DNA of 64,000 nucleotides from Cranoglanis bouderius (taxonomy: Eukaryota; Chordata; Actinopteri; Siluriformes; Cranoglanididae), in assembly GCA_023630585.1 (NCBI GenBank), contig CM042536.1:29243964-29307963 (forward strand). The letters run 5' to 3'. This document shows positions 45,546-64,000 of the stretch, piece after piece. The position numbers were made by a program, and so were the translations under genes. Each line of letters begins with the position of its first letter. The first letter of the stretch is position 1. The notes beneath the pieces are model-generated. The model was given only the letters and a program-made list of their open reading frames with translations, ran no database searches and was not told where the DNA came from.

Positions 45546-47789
45546 TTAAGAAAAAGCTCAAAACCTCTTTTCCCACAGGCTAAAACAGAATCTTTACCAA
45601 CATTCCAAATTAGACAAAATATAATGGGGTTAATTTTACTGGTCATTTTATAGAAGGTAAAACACAGTGTAATCTTTCCAGATTTCCAGACACTACAAAT
45701 GAGCAGTTTATAAACAATGAGTGACACTACGGATTCGGACTGGACTAAAAGCCCAGAGGTACTTTGGTAATAATTACAATACCCTGTCTCTGCATCGAAT
45801 GGTTGGGTGTTTTAGCTAAAGTGTTTTAGCTGGCCGATTTGTACTTATTTACTGAATAAAGCACAGTGTGTGTGCAGAGCAATGTTTACGAGAAATGACA
45901 AGTCGTGGAGAGATAAAAGTAGTCAGACCTGACAATAAAAGCACCACAGAAAGAAACATTACCGGACTAGGAAAGGCTACCGGACTCAAGTTGCACCTGA
46001 GCATGTTCTATCTGCGTCTCGGCTTATCGGTGCTACTGCAACAGAGAGTAATTTTGCTCGTGTATGTTCACATCAAACAGACGATATACGTAGACCCAAA
46101 CCCCTACTGTGTAGATCGGCTCTTCTCTAGCAGAAGAATTTCATGCCCAGGATCAAAGCGATTCTCCTTCAGCTGGAGAGAGTCTGGAAATACCAAAACC
46201 CCTAACACCCACCTACCCACACACACACACACACATCCTTCATCGTTCACGGATGGAAGGGCCGCACTCTTTGTGGGGTTTTTTTATGGGGGGTGGGGGC
46301 CCTGGGGGACGATACTCCCTTAGCAGATGTGAGCAGTTTTACAGAAGGACTACAAAGGGCTTAGTGGAAAATTGCCCGTAAAAAGAAAAGTAGCTTTTTG
46401 AAAAAGTTGGAAAGTTGGATCATCTTTGGACTTCTGCTAAAAGGAAAATACAATTTTAAGCATTTTGATACATGAATAAACACAATATAACCTTTATAAA
46501 TAATAAACTTAATAAAAGTTATTTCCACATATGTTGGTAAACAGCCTAAACCAGAGGCATTCAACTCTAATTTAAGGTGGTCCGAATCCCAGTGCGATTG
46601 TTCCCGGTGCCTCCCCCCCCTCTTACATCATCACAAACATGCATGGAGAACATAACATGACTCACCATATCTTTTGCTTTTTTATTATTCTGGTGCTATT
46701 ATGCGCAGCAGATATTATGCGCAGCAGTGGACCTCTTAAGTGTCCCATAGCGTTCCCCTGCCACTGATGCTACACGTGTGTTGTGGAAACTAATGATGTT
46801 GTCATCGGTTAAAACACATGCGCAGGTTACTTTACTTCCTGAACAAGTGTGGACCCGAGTACGAGTTGCGTTCACGTTCACGGGAATCGCGGCAAAGTTC
46901 CAGCGCACCTGAACTCAGACCACCTCCTACAGGTAGTCTTGGGTTCGGTACCCCCAGGTTCGGTACCCCGGTGCGCTTCCCGGTCCGCATAACAGCTTGA
47001 GTCATGTAAACACCACAATCCGATTGCCCGATTCAGATTAAGACAATATTCCGATTTCCACTCCTGGAGTATGCCTGTTTTAAACGGAAATTTGTTGCAG
47101 TAAACACCTTATTCTGAAAATCCATTGAAAAGAGATACATGCATATACTCAGTCTGCAAGGAATTGTGGGTAGCAGTGGCAGCTTCTTGAATCTCCCGGG
47201 AAGTAACAGTGTACAACCGTGTATACAAAAATATTCTGATGCCTGTACGCATATAAACATATGGCTGCAACCTGAATATAGACCTTAAATGGAATTTGAT
47301 GTGCATGTAAACGTAGTCAGTGTTTTAATGCTTACCCTTTAATGATAAGTTTATGGCTATAAATACAATATTTTGTTTCGTAAGTTTATTTTGTTTCGTA
47401 ATGGCGCTTCACGTTACCACATTTGACAAATCATAAAACCATAAAATATTTCAGGCTGAATTTAAGACGAGAACATGAAATTAAAGTGGGAATAACAAAG
47501 TATAAATTGCCCTCCAAAAAGAGTCATAACCAAAGCTCAAACATCTCGGCAACTCTTAATGCAGACCATTTAGGCTGCAATTGGCCGACAACTGCACAAT
47601 TTCTCACACAAAAAATATTGAAGTAGACATGCCAAGGCACTTATCCTCTTCCACCTAAAAAGTCAAGGGATGGTGAGAAGTGCTTTCTATATAGAGAATT
47701 TTATTCCTCATGTACTGAGTTGACACCTGATGCAATAGCAATACAAATACATTTGTAAATCGTATCTTTACCTTACACCACAGTACTGC
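45546..47789. other. intergenic, no supported gene
   Basis: The frame at 45868-46323 (151 codons, GTG start) is open but matches nothing I know and ends in a CA repeat and a G-rich stretch. GC-richer DNA with GGTTCGGTACCC direct repeats lies at 46900-46980. I see no exon structure. Confidence 0.35.
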
Positions 47790-48245
47790 TGAATTCTCAA
47801 ATCTGATTGGTCAGCAGCACTGACTGTAGTACTGGCTGTAATTTAAATCACAGTTTCATATTAATGCGCTTGTACTAATACGTTATTGTTTCCAAAGTAA
47901 CAGCTCATTCACAGCGACTTGAACGGTGGACGATCACATAATCTTAAAAGGCTAATAATAACTGGATAAATAAACGTGCTGTTCTTTAACAAAAATATAT
48001 ATATATATATAATCATTGATGATGTGAAGTTTTCTGTAAGGAGCTGATGGTGACACGAGTCTTCAAGACAGATTCACTTTCTTGTGTCTTGGGAACATGA
48101 CAATCTGTGGGGGTTTTTTTTTTGTTTTGTTTTATTAACTTCAAGACAGAGGAAACAGGAGAGACTTTTATAGCTGTCACAATGTAAATGATAACAGGAA
48201 GCAAGTTGTCTTGTGGACGTTCCACAACATTAGATGTAGCTATAA
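47790..48245 (+). repeat. dispersed repeat R, copy
   Basis: Starts CTCAAATCTGATTGGTCAGC; contains AATCATTGATGATGTGAAGT and AAATGATAACAGGAAGCAAG; ends CGTTCCACAACATTAGATGT. Same order of blocks as 36055-36480 and 61770-62325. Confidence 0.75.
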
Positions 48246-49174
48246 ATCAGTCCGTACAGGGTCCGTACAAAAATGCTCGATTTTGCTTTTTTTCTAAATT
48301 TGTGACACAGTTTGAAGAGTTTTTTTGTAATTTTTTTTTTTTGTTGTTGTTGCAGAAAACCACTTGAGTTGGTGAAATTGCAATCGCACTGAATTGTTTT
48401 GCACACTCTTTCGCAGTGATGTTTGTTGGTAAATGAGACATTTTAGCTGTTCGATGCACGTGAATCAAAGAGGGCTTTAACTGAATGCATGTTGTGATGA
48501 TGTCACACGACGCGTCTTGGCCCAAATCTGCGGAGAATCTGCAGTAATTTTGAAAAAAATTGCAAGCACCTCTGAATATTGCGGAGGACAATATTCGTGG
48601 ATTATTCCTTACTTATTTAGGAATTTAGACAATAGTTATTGAAAATAAACACCCGGAAATCACTTTGGAGGCAGACGTATAAGTAGACATAACTGTAGTA
48701 CCTCAGACATTAAAAATGACCGTTTTGTTCCTGACATTGGGTACAAGTGGGTAATTTTGGCTGCAAACGTGAAGAGAACAGGTGTGGAGGAGAACTATTT
48801 GGAGAAGTGCTTCCAGCACATTCAATGCATAAACAAGGCTATTGAGAACTGGAATTTGGGTCTTTTACAGTACAATTGTTGCGAGAACAAGGCAAAGCGT
48901 CTGAAGGAAACTCCACTCACGCATGCCAGAGCCTTTAGATGGCGCTTAAGTCAGGTTAGAGCTCTTAAGCGGCTTGAGGGCTAAAAAGCTGTCGCATTGT
49001 GATGAAACCTCTTATACAAGGTGCTCTTCATGTCTTAAACAGTAATTGTTCATCACAGCATTCAGTAATCATGCCTTCTGTGGAGCAGTCACGCACACGG
49101 AGCCAGCTGCACATGCTGACATCTGCCACACTGCTCGAGAGCACTGAAGCCAATCTGACCCAGCATCAGCTGAG

Positions 49175-49219
<45 letters not shown>

Positions 49220-49375
49220 GTCCGTCCTTTGGAAAAAAAAAAGGTTTTTGCTGGCAAACAGCTCACAGTGCTTTTGACTGAAATCACCTGCTTTTGTTGG
49301 TGTTGTTTTACTTGAGCTAGATTAAATTCGGTATGCTAAATTAAATTCTGATTTGGTTTAGGCTGTTTCTAAACA

Positions 49376-49418
<43 letters not shown>

Positions 49419-51740
49419 CAATTCAGTCTGGCCAAGACATCATTTACTTTTTGAAGACATTTATTTCCAAACATGGGCTGGTTATTATAAAAAAAAAAGT
49501 TTTAGCGATCACATGATTTTTATTTATTTTTATTTTTATAAAACAATATCACTGAAAGGAAATAGCTAAAGGTCTCTAGTTGGATAGTGTGATTCAGTCT
49601 TGCTATTGTCTGGTGTGTAAGCACAGCTCCTATCGACCAACATGCACGTCACATTATGGGGATAATTCAGTCCCAGGACGCAGCCTCACAACCGGCCTCC
49701 AAAGCTTCTCACCATCAATCGGTACATTTTGTGTCAGGAGTTTAGTTCCTCTTAAGGAACTAAAGGGTTCTGGAACTTTCCTACACACGAATTACAACAC
49801 TCCAGATTTGCCTTTTCACCCCGTTGAAGGAACCAGGACCGTTATTTAAAGAACAATAAAAAAAATGTGGTGCAAACTATGCGACAAATACGACACACGC
49901 TGCAAACATATAACACAGCAAATAAGGAGGAGGTTGAGATTAAGGTTGTTGTTCATTATTGCTGTTGCACTGTTGAATGAATATGTTAACATTAATGGAG
50001 CTTTTTAAACCAGTTGCAAGCACACAAAGCACAAATTCATGCTTCAAATTTGCTTAGACCTTACCCCCAGAAGAATGTATGCATGTTCCTGCGCAAAAAA
50101 CTGCGCAAAAAGCTTCGTTAAATCATTTTGCTTCGCCTGTTGTGACACACCACTTCTAAAAAAAAAAAAAAAAAAAAGAAAGAAAACAAACACTTCTTAG
50201 CTACACATAGTTTTTTTTTTTTTTTTTTTACAATTCCAGATAAGATAGGTGGTCACTGGTCACTGTTTGATGAATTATTGATGTTTAGTAGAATAAAAAA
50301 CATCCCTGTAAATCCTGGAGCAGGAAGTGTAATCGGCCCTGGTTCCTCTTGTGGGAATGCCTTATGTTCCTAAGTTCCTGAGACATTCCTTGGTTCCTGT
50401 GGTGGAAACACTCCCAAAAGGCTGATTTCTACTTCTCAGAAGCTGTGCATATGTATGCTTCATACAACTAGAGGCTGTAAATCGTGATTCGCGAGCTCCG
50501 ACTAGGAAAATCAAAAGAAAATGCCCCTTCAACCTCAGCAAGAGACATCAAATCAACATACACCCCATTTGCTTTTTAGAGCAATCAACATACAGACATA
50601 TTCGCTTGTTAAATCTATAACATCGGCTATAGAGTTGGCTGTTTTGAGGAGGTAAATATACATCACTCATTGCAGTTACCTGGCTAGCTTGTTACTAACA
50701 ATAGACGAACATGGAGGCGTCCATGTTTTCCCTACTTTGTAGCTTGAATTCACAGAAGTTTAAAAAGAAATGAAGTCATTAAAAGCTCTGAGACTAGTGT
50801 CAGTGAGCGTAGTCATTAAAATAGAGCGCAAGGTGTAAGGAATTGCACACACGACAGTATTGGTAAGAGTGCCGAGAAACTATTGAGCATGACGGCACTT
50901 CAGTTCTGTGAGCACTGAGCACTGTGACATGTGCTCTTCCTTTTCGCTCGCTCACCTTGACTTGGTAGACATCGATACAAAGGTCTGTTGGCACACTTTT
51001 TACAGAAGGAGAAATCAGCCCTAATGCTGGGAGTGTTCTGGCTTCAGATATTCGAAAACAGCTTACCAGGACTCCCTAACTCTCTACATCAAAGTAAACA
51101 TTACGCTTTATACAAAGTTGCATGTAACATCAGTGAGTAGCTACTGGTGCACTTCAGATTCTCTTCACTGCAGTCAGCAAAGGCCTATTAGTCTGTACAG
51201 GCAACTCGCACCTTATTTCGCTATGCACTTGAGGACGAGATCTTAAGTCTTCTAAAGGAGTAAAGCCGATTGTTTAAGATTATTACTTGTCACTTGTACA
51301 AGGTGATCCTAACAAAATCTATAACACACTGTGCGATAACATGTGGTGTCCATGTCAGATTATACAACAAGATCCTCTAACGATAGACCTGTGACTAAAG
51401 AAAATTACTAGACTCTGCTTACATCATTAATCAGCGTGATCTGGGCTCCGTGATCTATAAACAAAAACATTCTTTCCTACGTGAGCTCGAGGTAACTGAT
51501 ACTTTATCTGTCCGTTAGCATATTTCGTTTACGTTTTACCATATTTTTAGTTACTACCATACTTTTAGCTGTCCAATGAATTTTTCCGTCCTCCTATTGA
51601 TGGCTTTTAGACACTGACACTGGCATAACTTTGTCTTCAGCTGTCTTTTGTCACACTAAACCACCCACCAGTGAGGACGTCACATTACGAGTCTTGCAAA
51701 ACATCCAATTTCAGCTCACGACCGAAGAATTCTATCATTA
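48246..51740. other. intergenic or sirt6 3' flank
   Basis: TG and CA microsatellites at about 49181-49217 and 49376-49417. A poly-A and a poly-T run at 50158-50178 and 50211-50229 are separated by 32 bases. An AGGAACC/GGTTCCT-rich zone (49735-49850 and 50335-50420) looks like MITE remains. A 75-codon open frame (48757-48984) is unrecognised. Confidence 0.4.
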
Positions 51741-52028
51741 CAGTCCCCGCTGAAAGTATTGGAACAGAAGGGCACACCTGGGCAGCAAGAAATACCCATC
51801 AGTCACGTGCTCCAATATTTTTGATCACTTAAACAAATGGCTGGGTTCAAACAAAAGGTGCCATGCTTTCGGCTGTTTAACATATCTAGATGTAAATATG
51901 AGGGAAAATGTGCTGAAATTCTGATCTATCGTCTCATATTCATCTTTCGATCTCAAGCCCAAACGTCTCCAATGTATAGCGTAAACAATAGAATTGGCCT
52001 TGCTGTTCCAATACTTTCAGAGGGACTG
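51741..52028. mobile_element. MITE, Tc1/mariner-like, 288 bp
   Basis: The ends are CAGTCCCCGCTGAAAGTATT and its near reverse complement (AATACTTTCAGAGGGACTG), flanked by TA at 51739-51740 and 52029-52030. Non-coding. It lies 160 bases past the sirt6 stop and so may be within the 3' UTR. A related end (CCAAATACTTATGGACCTGA then CTGTA) lies at about 62432-62465. Confidence 0.88.
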
Positions 52029-52189
52029 TATGTGTGATTTTTCTCTCCGACAGGGCTGAAAAGCGCGTAGTTTAAAAGCCGGCTTAAGACACGCTGGCTG
52101 CCTAGGAGATTTGTGATACGGTAGAGAATCTGCCTGAGATTGTATTGCTGGTTTGTGCACCGAGATTCCTTAAAAAAAAAAAAAAACTT

Positions 52190-61456
<9,267 letters not shown>

Positions 61457-61769
61457 CTGCAAAATCACAAAGCCCACAATGCAATGACCTTGTCTAGACC
61501 TGAATGCTCAAAACGCATATCAAATCAGCCAATTAAACACAGACATTTAAAAGGAAAGAACACCTGAAAAGGAAGTTGCAGTAAAAGACTGACTAATGAC
61601 TTATACTGAGCAGCGAGATACTATTGCTTCTGCCACATCGGGGGAAAAAAAACTTTATTTTCTGCACAAATGTATAATGACCACTTGTATGCCCTGAAGA
61701 GTGCGACCCTGAAAATGCAGCGAACATGGAAGTAAACACCTCCAAGGTTTTTTAGAATTATATGCCAAG

Positions 61770-62137
61770 CTCGTTTATACCACAGCACGCATGAATGCTT
61801 GAATGTGATTGGTCAGAAGGTGGAAATTATTTTCGTAGTTCCGGGTGTGACATGAACGATAGGTTAAAATTAATGTGCTGACTAGTACAGCAGACGTGCC
61901 ACATAATCTAGATTAATAAAATAAAAAATAAAAAGATTAATACTTTTTTAAAAATGATTTTAAAAAAAACATCTTGTTTAACAAAGTAAAACGTATAATC
62001 GTTGATGTGGTAACGTTTTTTAAGAAGACATTTATTTAACGTTTATGGGAGAAGTCACGTTTGTAAGCACTTTGTAACAGTGTTCAAGAAAGTGAACACT
62101 GTTACAAGAAAGTGTTCAGGACAAAGGAGTTTACGCT

Positions 62138-62208
<71 letters not shown>

Positions 62209-62325
62209 GGTTGGTAAGGAAATGACTACTTATTGCAGCTATAACGTAGATGAGAACAGGGACTAACTTGTCTCTTGTACGTTCCACAACACTGGATCGA
62301 ACTATAAACTGTTAAATGCATGACA
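61770..62325 (+). repeat. dispersed repeat R, copy with GA insertion
   Basis: Blocks GTGATTGGTCAGAAGGTGG, AATCGTTGATGTGGTAACGT, TTTGTAACAGTGTTCAAGA, TAGATGAGAACAGGGAC and CGTTCCACAACACTGGATCG appear in the order seen at 36055 and 47790. A (GA)n tract of about 33 units (62141-62206) has expanded inside. Confidence 0.75.
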
Positions 62326-63344
62326 AGAAAAAAAAAAGCCCAACAGTAATCGTTGGCATAAGTGGAATAACACACTCCAGTTAAACGAAAATAATGCACA
62401 CCCCCCTGAGTGCATTATTTTCCCATCACAGCACAATCTGTCCAAATACTTATGGACCTGACTGTATATACATTATACTCGCCTACTAGACCTGATGGAA
62501 TCTTATCTGGAACATGTTGGACAGCGCATTTATGCTCTTTTTTGCAATAAAAATGTAAAAGTATATATTTTAAGCACAATTTTGCTGTTTTATGGGCTAA
62601 AAGCGCCTATTATAGTGTATACAAGCGCATATTGAGCTGTCGTCACACTGATGAAGAACTGATTAGTGATTCAAATAACAGTATATAAAATGTACACATT
62701 ATTTGCAATATTTATCATCACTCTGCGTGAATGTTTGCGGTTGAAATCTGCTAGCTCTGTAACCCTGGTGGAGGTGGGAGAGAGTAGTGCCAAGGAGCTG
62801 AAGGCGTAAACAAGGAGATACACACTGCTGGCTGTGTGACCCCAAGCAAGGCCCTTAAAACGGCCTTCAGGGGAACTGTGTCTTAAAGACCAACTTCTGT
62901 CCGAGTGCTGATATGACTGGTTGTGTTCTAATGAGACCAACTGAAATAAACTTTCTGTTTACATTTATGTTATTAAAATAAAGTAATCTTTGAAATTCAC
63001 GGGCTTCTGTGGAAAATGTAGAACTGTCGATGTGGAGACGGCTGCTAGATATAATTTCCAAGGCTTTCTGCAGATTACATAAAGCAAGAATAGAGATAAC
63101 AATTTTATTTTATTTTTTTTTTTGCACTGAGAATGGCACCTCTAAAAATTCTGAACACACAAATTTGGTTCTTTTGTTTTTTCAATATTTATTTATTTAT
63201 TTATTTATTTGGCATTACACCAGCTGTAGGAGGGCATGGTAGCTACATTCTACATTTTAGTGGCCGTTTGGGTGTACTTTTTCTTCCCATGACTGCATGC
63301 ACCAAGGAGCAGTGAAGCGAGCAGGAAAGCACACACACACAGTG

Positions 63345-63347
63345 TGT

Positions 63348-63418
<71 letters not shown>
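63345..63418. repeat. GA microsatellite
   Basis: About 35 GA units with a few interruptions, preceded by a short CA run. Confidence 0.9.
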
Positions 63419-64000
63419 CACTTCAGTTCAACGAGCACTGAGCTCACTGATACTGCTCTGCTCCCAGATCAGCCAAACTCGTGAGCTCTGTTAAAGATAC
63501 TGTTTGTACACCATAACATCTCAAACATAAAATTCAGCATCATCAGGGCATCCCTAGCTTAAAAGTAATGCCCACCAGTGAACACTAGCAATATTAATAG
63601 CTGGTTCAATAATTGGTCACGGCAATGTTTCTGGTCTGCTGCCAGTAGTGATTCATATATAGGCCTGTCACGATAAATACGCTATTGACTTATCGTACGA
63701 TATACGGACATGACCTCAATCATTTTTGCTGACCTTGATATTGCCCACTGTGTTTACATGCGTGTCTGTTTACATAATAATGAATGTCACCAACATTTTA
63801 GCCATTCGCGTTGCTCCTGTCCTCTCGTCTGCTCTAGGGCTGTTAAATTAAAATTCAGACTATGAATATTCGTAGAATTTAAGATAAAAATGCACATTTG
63901 AATGAAAAAACTGTGCATTTGAAGTAAAAATGTGTAGCAAGCACTAGGACCGATCTGAATTAAAAACGTACTGTTGAAAAAACGAAATGCAGGATATTAA

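Larger units (their letters stand above)
61457..64000 (-). other. sirt6: sirt6 intron reaching the window edge
   Basis: The exon at 61456 begins mid-protein after an acceptor TTTTGCAG, so an upstream exon is needed. I find no exon with the conserved HGN or zinc-cysteine block before 64000. The stretch holds a copy of repeat R (61770-62325), a MITE end near 62432-62465, a possible SINE tail (GACCCCAAGCAAGGCCCTTA at about 62840), a TTTA repeat (63187-63210) and a GA tract (63345-63418). Confidence 0.65.

Noticed and set aside
45868..46323. 151-codon + strand open frame
   Set aside because: Starts at GTG, ends in a CA repeat and a G-rich tract, no recognisable domain and no splice-site context; too weak to call a gene.

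Overview
This window is vertebrate nuclear DNA, almost certainly from a teleost fish. It has intron-split vertebrate genes with GT-AG junctions, an AT-rich background, long CA/TA/GA microsatellites, and a dense load of Tc1/mariner, hAT, LTR and tRNA-SINE elements of the kinds common in fish. The repeat spectrum looks ostariophysan (catfish-like), but I cannot prove the order from sequence alone.

Three host genes are supported. (1) The 3' part of a CREB3-like membrane-bound bZIP factor, best matched to creb3l3, runs on the + strand: five exons between 1424 and 7616 encode the basic region, leucine zipper, transmembrane segment and lumenal tail; the 5' exons lie off the left edge. (2) A single-exon relaxin-3-receptor-type GPCR (rxfp3-like) lies at 18427-19638 on the + strand, with a TATA-like box upstream. 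(3) The 3' part of sirt6 runs on the - strand: four coding exons between 61456 and 52190 encode the second half of the zinc module, the NAD-binding core and a Lys/Glu-rich nuclear tail; the 5' exons lie off the right edge. In human, CREB3L3 and SIRT6 are convergent neighbours, so the fish locus keeps that arrangement with an RXFP3-type receptor between them.

The rest is mostly mobile DNA. The most interesting element is a 3.85-kb LTR element at 12168-16020. It has a perfect 5-bp target duplication, a truncated 5' LTR and no pol. Its decayed gag frame continues into a C6H2 zinc finger resembling the N-terminal finger of methionine aminopeptidase 1, then seven 26-27-aa repeats and a long Pro/Ser-rich tail. 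Tc1/mariner elements lie at 21935-23422, 26279-27532, 32145-33139, 37598-38715, 53243-54735 and 54830-56425, with fragments elsewhere; the 53243 copy is one nonsense codon from an open transposase frame. A 704-bp hAT element at 60306-61009 has a perfect 8-bp target duplication. Several MITEs, a four-copy dispersed repeat family, tRNA-derived SINEs and a 19-bp minisatellite (about 43079-43519) fill much of the remaining space.

The host genes do not form a pathway or operon. The window is a conserved syntenic block inflated by transposons, with the sirt6 introns carrying the heaviest load.
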